Source: Negativicutes bacterium
GTDB taxonomy: Bacteria > Bacillota > Negativicutes > SKW292
Length of the DNA stretch: 14,028 nucleotides
Reading direction: 5' to 3'
Assembly (NCBI GenBank): GCA_026416215.1
Contig: JAOAFP010000033.1
Span: 1-14,028, forward strand
The position numbers and the translations under genes were made by a program. Position 1 is the first letter of the stretch. Each line of letters begins with the position of its first letter. This document shows positions 6,886-13,682 of the stretch, one piece after another. The notes beneath the pieces were generated by a model. It was given only the letters and a program-made list of their open reading frames with translations. It ran no database searches and was not told where the DNA came from.

Positions 6886-7635
6886 ATGGAGAAATTTGCC
6901 ACCGGCATGGTTTATTTCGAGCAAATCAGGCGGATTTTGGACAGGGTGATCGAGAGTCAGCGCCAGGTAATGGATGATGTGGCCGGCCTGTGGGCCAGGG
7001 CCATCGCCGATGGCCGGGTGATCTTTGTCTTCGGGTGTACCCACGCCGGGATCATCAGCGAGGAGCTATTCTACCGGGCCGGAGGGCTGGTTCCGGTCAA
7101 CCCGGTTTTCCATCCGGCCATGGTTTCCAGCGTCCGGCCGGTTACCCTGACCAGCCGTTGCGAGCGGCTGACCGGGCTGGGGCAGGAGCTGGCAGCCGAA
7201 ACCCCGTTTGTCGCCGGGGATATTCTGCTTATTCACTCGGTGTCCGGCCGTAACCCCGCCCCAATCGACCTAGCCATTGCTGCCGGCCAGCGGGGAGTTG
7301 TCACTGTCGCCCTGACCAACCGGGCCTACTCGGATTCGCAGCCGTCCCGTCATCCCAGCGGGCGGCGGCTTTGGGAGGTGTGCGACTATTGCCTCGACAA
7401 CTGCGGTGACTTTGCCGACGCGGCTGTATCGCTGCCCGGGCTGGACCAGAAAGTTTCCCCCACCTCGACGGTGATCGGTGCGGCCATTGTCAACGCCATC
7501 GTGGCCGAAACCTGTGCCAAGCTTCAGGCTCTCGGCGTGAAGCCGCCGGTATTTCGCAGTGCCAACGCCGAAGGCGGCGATGCCATCAACCGCGAGCTGA
7601 TGGACAGGTACCGCAGCCGGCTGACGTATATTTGA
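6886..7635 (+). CDS. UPF0309-family SIS-domain protein (sugar isomerase-like)
   Basis: This 249-residue cytoplasmic protein matches the UPF0309 family, a group of sugar-isomerase (SIS) domain proteins that bind phosphosugars. Visible marks are an N-terminal helix (about 9-42), then VIFVFGCTHAGIISEELFYR (45-64) where relatives have GSGHSH, AGGLVPVNPVF (65-75), the serine/threonine-rich phosphosugar loop HSVSGRNPAPIDLA (117-130), SQPSRHPSGRRL (151-162), SPTSTVIGAAIVNAI (191-205), and the family C-terminus PPVFRSANAEGGD (220-232). The length is normal. SIS proteins isomerise or sense aldose/ketose or amino-sugar phosphates; the substrate is unknown. It is the only plus-strand gene in the window and is divergent from the DUF7916 and GlmU-like genes, with its own extended -10 promoter. 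That layout fits a shared sugar pathway (inference). Confidence 0.88.
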   Translation: MEKFATGMVYFEQIRRILDRVIESQRQVMDDVAGLWARAIADGRVIFVFGCTHAGIISEELFYRAGGLVPVNPVFHPAMVSSVRPVTLTSRCERLTGLGQELAAETPFVAGDILLIHSVSGRNPAPIDLAIAAGQRGVVTVALTNRAYSDSQPSRHPSGRRLWEVCDYCLDNCGDFADAAVSLPGLDQKVSPTSTVIGAAIVNAIVAETCAKLQALGVKPPVFRSANAEGGDAINRELMDRYRSRLTYI

Positions 7636-7680
7636 CAACTGCTGGCAACTACCCACCCGGACACACCGGATACAAATTGT
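7636..7680. other. Short convergent gap
   Basis: These 45 bases lie between the stops of the UPF0309 gene (plus) and the lipid kinase gene (minus). No strong terminator is seen in them; only a weak CCGG...CCGG inverted repeat occurs. The better hairpin lies further right, inside the kinase gene. Confidence 0.4.
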
Positions 7681-8616
7681 TCAGCCCTGACGATTGTGGC
7701 GGTCGTCCGGAGCACTCCCGGAACCCTGCAAAAAGCGAAGCGGCGTTGACGCCGCTTTTATTTTTGCCGGCAGCCTGACGGTAACGCAGTCACCGTCCAC
7801 CTGGACTGGTATTTCGCCGCTGCCCTCAACCACCGCCTGGTCAGCCCGGATGATCTTCACATCCGGCAGCTGTCCCCAGCCCCGGCCCACCAGCAGTTCC
7901 CAGGCGTAACGAAGATAGGCCAGTCGTCCCCCGCCGGCCAGCAGGCAAATCTCCAGCCCCGGCCGCCGGCAGTCGGCAGCCGGGGCTGGGACGTACCGCC
8001 CGGCGTAGTGGCGGCCGTTCATAATTACCACCCATTCAGCCCGGTGCCGGCCAGTTTCCGTAGTCACCAGCCAGTTACGGTGCCGGTTATGCCACCAGCT
8101 GTACACTGCCTGCCGGACAAAAGCCAGTCCGCCCAGCCGGGCCTTTGTCCCAGGATCAACCAGACTCACCACCACTCCATCCCAGCCAATACCAGCCGTG
8201 ACGGCAAACCACCGCTGGTTGACCGCCGCCGGAAACAGTTCAGTCAGCCGACCACGGCTGATGCTATCGCAAAACTCCCCGGCACCGGCGGTCAGCCCCA
8301 GTTCCCTGGCCAGCAGGTTAACCGTCCCGACCGGATAAACGGCCACCACCGGACGTGTCTCCGGACGGCAGTTCATCAGCCCGTTTACCGCCTCGTTTAC
8401 CGTACCGTCACCGCCACAGATCACCAGCAGCTCATCTCCGGCAAATTCTGTCCGGGACAGGTAATGGCACAAATGACCGGGACATCCGGTAGCCATCGCT
8501 GTTACCGCCCAGCCCCGCCGCCGGGCTTCGGCGGCCAGCTGCCAGACCCGGTCAATGCTGCCGGATCCCGCCGCCGGGTTATAGATTACCCTTATTGTTT
8601 TTCGTTCGTACCACAC
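7681..8616 (-). CDS. Diacylglycerol-kinase-family lipid kinase (DgkB/YegS/LCB5 type)
   Basis: This 311-residue protein belongs to the DAGK catalytic-domain family, which phosphorylates diacylglycerol, sphingoid bases or related lipids at the membrane. The N-terminal nucleotide-binding part has IYNPAAGSGS (11-20), the diagnostic GGDGTVNEAVNGL (68-80) and YPVGTVNLLARELGL (94-108). The C-terminal beta-sandwich has AGIGWDG (141-147), EWVVIMNGRHYAG (194-206), a PGLEICLL segment (219-226) and PVQVDGD (270-276). About 28 residues after the last conserved strand look disordered and coincide with a terminator hairpin on the opposite strand. It starts with GTG at 8616, six bases after the acyltransferase stop, with AGGCGG close upstream. 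It is the last gene of the ctsR-lon run. The exact lipid substrate is not decidable; diacylglycerol recycling is the default guess. Confidence 0.88.
   Translation of the reverse strand: MWYERKTIRVIYNPAAGSGSIDRVWQLAAEARRRGWAVTAMATGCPGHLCHYLSRTEFAGDELLVICGGDGTVNEAVNGLMNCRPETRPVVAVYPVGTVNLLARELGLTAGAGEFCDSISRGRLTELFPAAVNQRWFAVTAGIGWDGVVVSLVDPGTKARLGGLAFVRQAVYSWWHNRHRNWLVTTETGRHRAEWVVIMNGRHYAGRYVPAPAADCRRPGLEICLLAGGGRLAYLRYAWELLVGRGWGQLPDVKIIRADQAVVEGSGEIPVQVDGDCVTVRLPAKIKAASTPLRFLQGSGSAPDDRHNRQG
7738..7765 (+). terminator. Rho-independent terminator for the UPF0309 gene, inside the convergent kinase gene
   Basis: A perfect 8-base-pair stem (AAGCGGCG at 7738-7745, CGCCGCTT at 7750-7757) with a TTGA loop is followed by TTATTTTT on the plus strand. 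It lies about 100 bases past the UPF0309 stop and within the last 28 codons or so of the convergent lipid kinase gene. On the minus strand the same stem is followed by CGCTTTTT, so weak two-way action is possible. Confidence 0.75.
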
Positions 8617-8622
8617 GACCGC

Positions 8623-9525
8623 CTATCCGCTGATCAGTGTCCCCAGGGCAATCGAGACTATCTTCGACTCGAAACTGTCAGCCCGCGACGTCAGCACCAC
8701 CGGTTTCCTGGCTCCCATAATCAGTCCGGCCAGCCGGCCGCCGCCGATGTAAACGAACGCCTTGCCGAGAATGTTGCCGGCCTCGATATCGGGAACCAGC
8801 AGTATGTCGGCCGCCCCTGCCACCGGACTGGTAATCCCCTTGTGTCTGGCCGCCTCACTGCTCAGCGCATTGTCCAGGGCCAGCGGACCGTCAATTGTCG
8901 CACCGCGGATTTGCCGTCGTTCGCCCATTTTGGCCAGCATTGCCGCGTCCACGGTGGCCGGCATATCAGGATTGACTGTTTCCACCGCTGCCAAACAGGC
9001 CACCCTGGGCTTGTCCACCCCCAATTTACTGGCCATTTCCACAGCGTTGGTCACTATATCAACCTTTTGTTTCAGATCGGGCGCGATGTTCATTCCCCCG
9101 TCGGTGACAATCAGCAACCGGGGATTTTCCCCCCGCCATTCAAACACCGAGCAATGACTCAGCACCCGTCCGGTCCTGAGTCCGATTTCCTTGTCCAGCA
9201 CCGCCCGCAGCAGGTCAGCGGTGTTAATCATGCCCTTCATCACCAGATCCGCCTGACCGCCCGACACCAGCCTGACCGCCCGGCGGGCAGCTTCCGCATC
9301 GCTACTTTCCTCGATTATGGTCAGCCCGTCCAGTGACAGACCAACTTTAGCTGCCTCAGCCGCAATTCTGCCGCCGTCACCCACCAGAATAAAGTCAGCC
9401 AGACCCTGCTCGGCCGCTCCCCTGACCGCCTGCAGCACAGCATCATCCTGAGCTGCTGCCACCGCCACTTTCCGCCTTATGCCCTGTTGCACCGTTGCCA
9501 GCAGCTGGGAAAAATCCTTGATCAT
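8623..9525 (-). CDS. ptb: Phosphate acetyl/butyryltransferase family (Ptb-like)
   Basis: This 300-residue enzyme of the phosphotransacetylase/phosphotransbutyrylase family should exchange CoA and phosphate on a short-chain acyl group (acyl-CoA + Pi to acyl-phosphate + CoA). It shows the Ptb-type N-terminus (MIKDFSQLL, then KVAVAAAQDDAVLQAV at 19-34), GLADFILVGD (41-50), LVMKGMINTADLLRAVL (94-110), IVTDGGMNIAPD (139-150), GPLALDNALS (213-222) and the C-terminal ILLVPDIEAGNILGKAFVY (241-259). The length is right for Ptb. The start has GGAGG 9 bases upstream, lying inside the ysxC gene. In butyrate producers ptb is normally followed by butyrate kinase (buk); here a lipid kinase follows instead. 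Acetyl, propionyl or branched acyl substrates are equally possible, so the symbol is by family only. Confidence 0.87.
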   Translation of the reverse strand: MIKDFSQLLATVQQGIRRKVAVAAAQDDAVLQAVRGAAEQGLADFILVGDGGRIAAEAAKVGLSLDGLTIIEESSDAEAARRAVRLVSGGQADLVMKGMINTADLLRAVLDKEIGLRTGRVLSHCSVFEWRGENPRLLIVTDGGMNIAPDLKQKVDIVTNAVEMASKLGVDKPRVACLAAVETVNPDMPATVDAAMLAKMGERRQIRGATIDGPLALDNALSSEAARHKGITSPVAGAADILLVPDIEAGNILGKAFVYIGGGRLAGLIMGARKPVVLTSRADSFESKIVSIALGTLISG

Positions 9526-10171
9526 CTCTTCGTTCCTCCGCTTTATCAGCTAGATTCGCCATCAGTTCACGGAGTATCCCGTCATCGGCCGTTGCAGTAG
9601 TGGATACTCCGGTTATTCCGTTAAGACCGAACGGCATGGCCCTGGCCAGCAACTGCAGCTGCCGCTGCCGGGCAGCGGCAGACAGCTTGTCGATTTTTGT
9701 TGCCACCAGCAGTAGCCCTGCCGGCTGAGCAGCCAGCCAGCGGTGAACATCAACATCGCTGACCATCGGCTGATGCCTGCTGTCCACCAGCTGCACCACC
9801 AGTCGCAGCTGCCGGCCCGACCTCAAATAGGATCCGGTAAACTCCTGCCAGTTGCGGCGCTGGCTGCGGGCCGCCCGGGCATAGCCGTACCCGGGCAGAT
9901 CAACCAGGTAAAGCTCCCGGTCACCAGTTTGGCTTCCTTTATCCGGACAATCCTCTCTGACGGTGATCCGGTAAAAATTTATGGTCCGGGTTTTGCCCGG
10001 GGATTGACTGACCCGAGCCAGACTGCGCCGCCGGCAGAGAAAGTTAATCAGCGACGACTTACCGACGTTTGACCGGCCGACCAGTGCCACCTGTGGCAGC
10101 CCGTCGCGGGGGTGCTGGTGGTCGTGGACAGCACTAACCGCCAGCTCAGCCCTGATTACGCGCCAGCCCAT
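9443..10171 (-). CDS. ysxC: Ribosome-biogenesis GTPase YsxC/EngB
   Basis: This 242-residue TRAFAC-class GTPase helps assemble the large ribosomal subunit in bacteria. G1 is GRSNVGKSS (32-40), followed by the signature PGKTRTINFY with the G2 threonine (58-67), G3 DLPGYGYA (91-98), G4 TKIDK (158-162) and a G5-like GVSTTA (188-193). The core ends near residue 208, the usual length for the family is about 195-210, and the last 30 or so residues (GFFPAAGNGATG and a glycine/serine tail) match no family feature. Tandem TGA TAA stops stand in another frame at 9543-9548, exactly where a normal protein would end. The ATG at 10171 lies 26 bases inside the 3' end of lon; lon-ysxC adjacency is the same as in Bacillus. 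Identity is secure; the C-terminal end is doubtful. Confidence 0.95.
   Translation of the reverse strand: MGWRVIRAELAVSAVHDHQHPRDGLPQVALVGRSNVGKSSLINFLCRRRSLARVSQSPGKTRTINFYRITVREDCPDKGSQTGDRELYLVDLPGYGYARAARSQRRNWQEFTGSYLRSGRQLRLVVQLVDSRHQPMVSDVDVHRWLAAQPAGLLLVATKIDKLSAAARQRQLQLLARAMPFGLNGITGVSTTATADDGILRELMANLADKAEERRDDQGFFPAAGNGATGHKAESGGGSSSG
9535..9539 (-). promoter_or_regulatory. Ribosome binding site of the Ptb-like gene, inside ysxC
   Basis: GGAGG on the minus strand, 9 bases before the ATG at 9525. It supports this start although it makes the two genes overlap by 83 bases. Confidence 0.65.
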
Positions 10172-12506
10172 CTGTCTCAGATCTGAGCACCGCTGCCAGC
10201 ACCTCGTCCATTGTACTGACCGTGATAAACGTCATCTCACTGCGCACCTCTTCCGGCAACTCGCGCAGATCATCGCCGTTGTCGGCCGGCAGGACAACAC
10301 GGTGTATTCCCCGCCGCCGGGCAGCCAGAACCTTTTCCTTGATTCCGCCTACCGCCGTCACCCGGCCGCGCAGGGTAATTTCACCGGTCATGGCAGTGTC
10401 ACCCCGCACTTTACGTCCGGTAAGAGCCGATAAAATGGCTGTGGCCATGGTTATCCCGGCCGACGGCCCATCCTTGGGTATGGCTCCCTCGGGAATGTGA
10501 ACGTGAACGTCCAGTTTTTCGTGAAAATCAGCGCCGATTCCCCACTGACCGGCCCGCGACCGTATGTAGGCAAACCCGGCCCGGGCCGACTCCTGCATTA
10601 CCTCGCCCAATTGCCCGGTCAGGTTAAGGTTCCCCTTGCCTTCCATCGTCACCACTTCCACCGGCAGCACGTCGCCGCCAAACTCGGTCCAGGCCAGCCC
10701 AATCGCCACCCCGCGCATGTCCTCAAAGTTGTCCTGCTGTCGGCGGTATTTCGCCACCCCCAGCATATCGGTCAGCTGCCTGTGGCTGATTGTGATCCGG
10801 GCCCGCCGCTTCTGCACAATCAGCCGGGCCACCTTTCGGCAGAGGGCAGCCACATTTCTCTCCAGCTCCCTTACTCCGGCCTCACGGGTGTACTGACGGA
10901 TAATCTGCTCAACCACCCCGGACCTGAAAGCAATCTGGCTGCGTTTTATCCCGTGTTCGTCAGTTTGTTTGGGAATCAGGTATCTTTTGGCAATCTGCAG
11001 CTTTTCCTCCTCGGTGTAGCCGGGAATCTGGATTACCTCCATGCGGTCAAGCAATGCCCTCGGAATGGTGTGGGTGGAATTGGCGGTCAGGATCCACATG
11101 ACCCGCGACAAATCGTACGGCAACTCAAGGTAGTGATCGGTGAAAGTGTTGTTCTGTTCACGGTCGAGCACCTCGAGCAACGCCGCCGACGGGTCGCCGC
11201 GGTAGTCTGAACTAAGCTTGTCGATCTCATCAAGCAGAAACAACGGGTTAACCACCCCGGCCGTGCGCATGCCCTGGATGATCCGTCCCGGCAGGGCACC
11301 GATATAGGTGCGCCGGTGACCGCGAATTTCCGCCTCATCCCGCACCCCGCCCAGCGACATCCTGACAAATTTACGTTGCAGAGCCCGGGCTATCGACTTG
11401 GCCAGCGAGGTCTTACCCACTCCCGGCGGCCCGACTAGGCAGATGATCGATCCCCTGCCACCCGGATTGAGTTGCCGGACGGCCAGATATTCCAGAATCC
11501 GTTCCTTGACTTTTTCCAGGCCGTAATGGTCCTCATCGAGAATCCGCCCGGCGTGGTCGACATCAAGCCGTTCATCGCAATATCGCGACCATGGCAGGTC
11601 CAGCAAGCATTCTATGTATGTCCGCACCACCCCGCTCTCAGCCGACATCATGTGCATTTTTGACAGACGGTTCAGCTCTTTTTCGATTTTGGCCCGGACC
11701 GCGGCCGGAAACTCCTGTTCCTCGAGGCGGGCGCGATACTCGTTTATCTCCTGTTTTTCATCCCCCTCACCCAGTTCCTTGTGGATGGCCTTGATTTTTT
11801 CGCGCAGGTAATAGTCCTTCTGGTTTTTTTCCAGCTGTTTGCGGACCTGGAGGGAAATTTTCGTCTCCAGCTCCATTATCTCCAGTTCCTGAGAGAGGAT
11901 TTCGCAGAGCCGCTCAAGCCGTTCCCTTATGTCAAACGCTTCGAGCAGGGTCATCTTGTCCTCAATTTTCAGTGCCAGGTGGCTGGCTATGATGTCAGCC
12001 AGCCTTCCCGGATCGTCGACCGAAATCGCCGCCACCATCGTTTCCTGGGAAATTTTTTTCCCCAGTTTGACCCACTGCTCGAACTGATACACCGCCGTCC
12101 GGACGTAAGCCTCGATGTACGGATGATCGATTTTCTGGCTTTCATCGGTAATGACGGTCGTCCTGGCCTCCAGCCATGGCTTGCCGGAGACGAACCCAGT
12201 GACCCGGCCGCGGTGCAGTCCCTCCACCAGCACCCGGACCACACCACCGGGCAGTTTAAGAACCTGCTTGATTTCGGCTACCGTTCCAACCTCATACAGA
12301 TCCCCCGGCCCGGGATTTTCCTCGAGAACATCATGTTGGGTCAGCAGCAGTACCCGCCGGTCGCGCACCAGTGATTCCTCAAGGGCCTTCATCGAAATAT
12401 CCCTGCCTATGTCCAGGTGGGTGATCATATATGGGAAAACTGCCACCCCCCGCAGGGGCAGCACGGGCAGACACTCGGAAGTTTCAGCAAAATTTACGTC
12501 GTTCAT
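10146..12506 (-). CDS. lon: ATP-dependent protease Lon (LonA)
   Basis: This 786-residue homo-oligomeric cytoplasmic AAA+ protease degrades misfolded and regulatory proteins. The N-terminal substrate-binding LAN domain runs about 12-205 (LPVLPLRGVAVFPYM near its start), followed by a coiled helical region with EKNQKDYYLREKIKAIHKEL (226-245). The AAA+ module has Walker A GPPGVGKTS (359-367), Walker B LFLLDEIDK (422-430) and the GHRRTYIGALPGRIIQ stretch (396-411). The proteolytic domain has the catalytic serine in KDGPSAG (S682) and the lysine in GGIKEK (K725), spaced exactly as S679/K722 in E. coli. No membrane segment is present, so it is LonA, not LonB. The ATG abuts the TAA of the upstream CHASE4/HAMP gene with no gap. 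Placement after ctsR suggests heat-shock control. Confidence 0.98.
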   Translation of the reverse strand: MNDVNFAETSECLPVLPLRGVAVFPYMITHLDIGRDISMKALEESLVRDRRVLLLTQHDVLEENPGPGDLYEVGTVAEIKQVLKLPGGVVRVLVEGLHRGRVTGFVSGKPWLEARTTVITDESQKIDHPYIEAYVRTAVYQFEQWVKLGKKISQETMVAAISVDDPGRLADIIASHLALKIEDKMTLLEAFDIRERLERLCEILSQELEIMELETKISLQVRKQLEKNQKDYYLREKIKAIHKELGEGDEKQEINEYRARLEEQEFPAAVRAKIEKELNRLSKMHMMSAESGVVRTYIECLLDLPWSRYCDERLDVDHAGRILDEDHYGLEKVKERILEYLAVRQLNPGGRGSIICLVGPPGVGKTSLAKSIARALQRKFVRMSLGGVRDEAEIRGHRRTYIGALPGRIIQGMRTAGVVNPLFLLDEIDKLSSDYRGDPSAALLEVLDREQNNTFTDHYLELPYDLSRVMWILTANSTHTIPRALLDRMEVIQIPGYTEEEKLQIAKRYLIPKQTDEHGIKRSQIAFRSGVVEQIIRQYTREAGVRELERNVAALCRKVARLIVQKRRARITISHRQLTDMLGVAKYRRQQDNFEDMRGVAIGLAWTEFGGDVLPVEVVTMEGKGNLNLTGQLGEVMQESARAGFAYIRSRAGQWGIGADFHEKLDVHVHIPEGAIPKDGPSAGITMATAILSALTGRKVRGDTAMTGEITLRGRVTAVGGIKEKVLAARRRGIHRVVLPADNGDDLRELPEEVRSEMTFITVSTMDEVLAAVLRSETDGLARNQG

Positions 12507-13682
12507 TTACCCTTTCACCTGTTGGCTGCCGGTCGCACCGGCAGAATGCTCCAGCCCGTCATCATCCTGACCGTCCGGTCCGGACGGCCAGCGCCGACAC
12601 TCGGCCAGTTCGCGGCGGGCGTCTTCCAGCAGCCGCCTGTTGTCTTTCAGCATTTTTTCCTGCCGTTCGAGCAACCGGTTGAGCAGTTTGGCAGTGGTAG
12701 ACAGTTCATCGTTTCCGTCCATTTCCAGCCGCCCTGACAGGTCGTGACCTTTGATCATCCCGTCGATAAACTCATCTAGTTTTCTCAGCCGGCGAAAAAT
12801 CGTCCGCCTCATATACAGATTGATCAGCCAGACGAAGATTGCTGCGGCGCCCAGCAGAACCAGCATGAATTTCAGGGTGTTTTCCACCGCCCCGTAAACC
12901 TTGGGCTGAACCAGTTTCAGCACCAGCGGCGGGCCGTTTGCCGGGTTTATGACCAGAAATCCGTTTATATCGTCATAGTCGCCGCTGTAATAGCAAACGG
13001 TGTCCGTACGGCTGCGGAACACAGCCCTTAGTTCCGGTTTGAGAGCATCGTATTCTACTTCCCCGACTGCAGCCTCAACCCGGGCCATCTCCCGGCTGCG
13101 TTCGATAAACTGGCGATCAACCGCTTCGGCCATCACCACCCAGCCGTTGCTGTCACTGTTATTACCCGGTCTGGTCACAGGCGCTGCCGCCGCCAGCCAC
13201 AGCCGGCCATCCACCTCAATGCAGACCGTCCGGGCGGCATCGGCCGGCAACAGCCGGCGGTTGAACAGTTCAGCAAATCCACCCCTCACCTCCTGCCGGT
13301 ACGGCTGGTAGTCGCCATTCACCCCCAAGGCCGCCAGTTCACCGGACCGGTTGTAAACCGCGACCAGATCAACGGCACTTATGTCCACCCCCGATGTGGT
13401 CAGGTACTGATCAGGGAAACGGGGGTTAGTCCCGGCCAGGAAGTAATAAAGCTCATCCCAGTTGGCATAGTCCACTGCCTTTCTGCCCAGCATGTAAACA
13501 TTCTGCTCAATCACCGCCTTCAGCCGTTCGCCACGTTCATCGGCCACCTGCTGTTCGATATCCATGTACGACCTCAGCCAGATAAAGTTGCCGCAGATGA
13601 CGATGGCCACGGCGAACAGCAGAAGTCCGGTCGTCTGGATTATGGCAATTTTACCGGTCAGTTTCATGGCGGCCGGCCTCAA
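12507..13682 (-). CDS. CHASE4-HAMP membrane protein without an output domain
   Basis: This 391-residue membrane protein resembles the sensory half of a signal-transduction protein. A first transmembrane helix (about 11-36) is followed by an extracytoplasmic CHASE4-like domain (about 40-265) with the motif AVDYANWDELYYFL (69-82), VDLVAVYNRSGELAALG (104-120) and QVVK-like spacing before the second helix. The second helix is at about 269-291, then a HAMP linker (about 291-345, MRRTIFRRLRKLDEFIDGM), a coiled coil (about 335-362) and a polar glycine/aspartate/serine tail. No histidine kinase, GGDEF, EAL or methyl-accepting domain follows, although CHASE4 proteins usually carry one. The ATG overlaps the ctsR stop as ATGA; an ATG at codon 6 is an alternative start. 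The stop touches the lon ATG. Ligand and partner are unknown. Confidence 0.82.
   Translation of the reverse strand: MRPAAMKLTGKIAIIQTTGLLLFAVAIVICGNFIWLRSYMDIEQQVADERGERLKAVIEQNVYMLGRKAVDYANWDELYYFLAGTNPRFPDQYLTTSGVDISAVDLVAVYNRSGELAALGVNGDYQPYRQEVRGGFAELFNRRLLPADAARTVCIEVDGRLWLAAAAPVTRPGNNSDSNGWVVMAEAVDRQFIERSREMARVEAAVGEVEYDALKPELRAVFRSRTDTVCYYSGDYDDINGFLVINPANGPPLVLKLVQPKVYGAVENTLKFMLVLLGAAAIFVWLINLYMRRTIFRRLRKLDEFIDGMIKGHDLSGRLEMDGNDELSTTAKLLNRLLERQEKMLKDNRRLLEDARRELAECRRWPSGPDGQDDDGLEHSAGATGSQQVKG

Noticed and set aside
6737..6886. A 50-codon N-terminal extension of the DUF7916 protein
   Set aside because: It crosses the divergent promoter region, and a strong GGAGGAAGG site lies directly before the ATG at 6736.
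8008..9336. A 442-codon open frame on the plus strand
   Set aside because: It is antisense to the lipid kinase and Ptb-like genes, both of which have clear family motifs. The plus-strand translation shows no recognisable domain.
10497..11210. Plus-strand open frames opposite lon (also 11781-12374)
   Set aside because: Lon is intact and full-length on the minus strand. These frames are low in plausible structure and lack ribosome sites.
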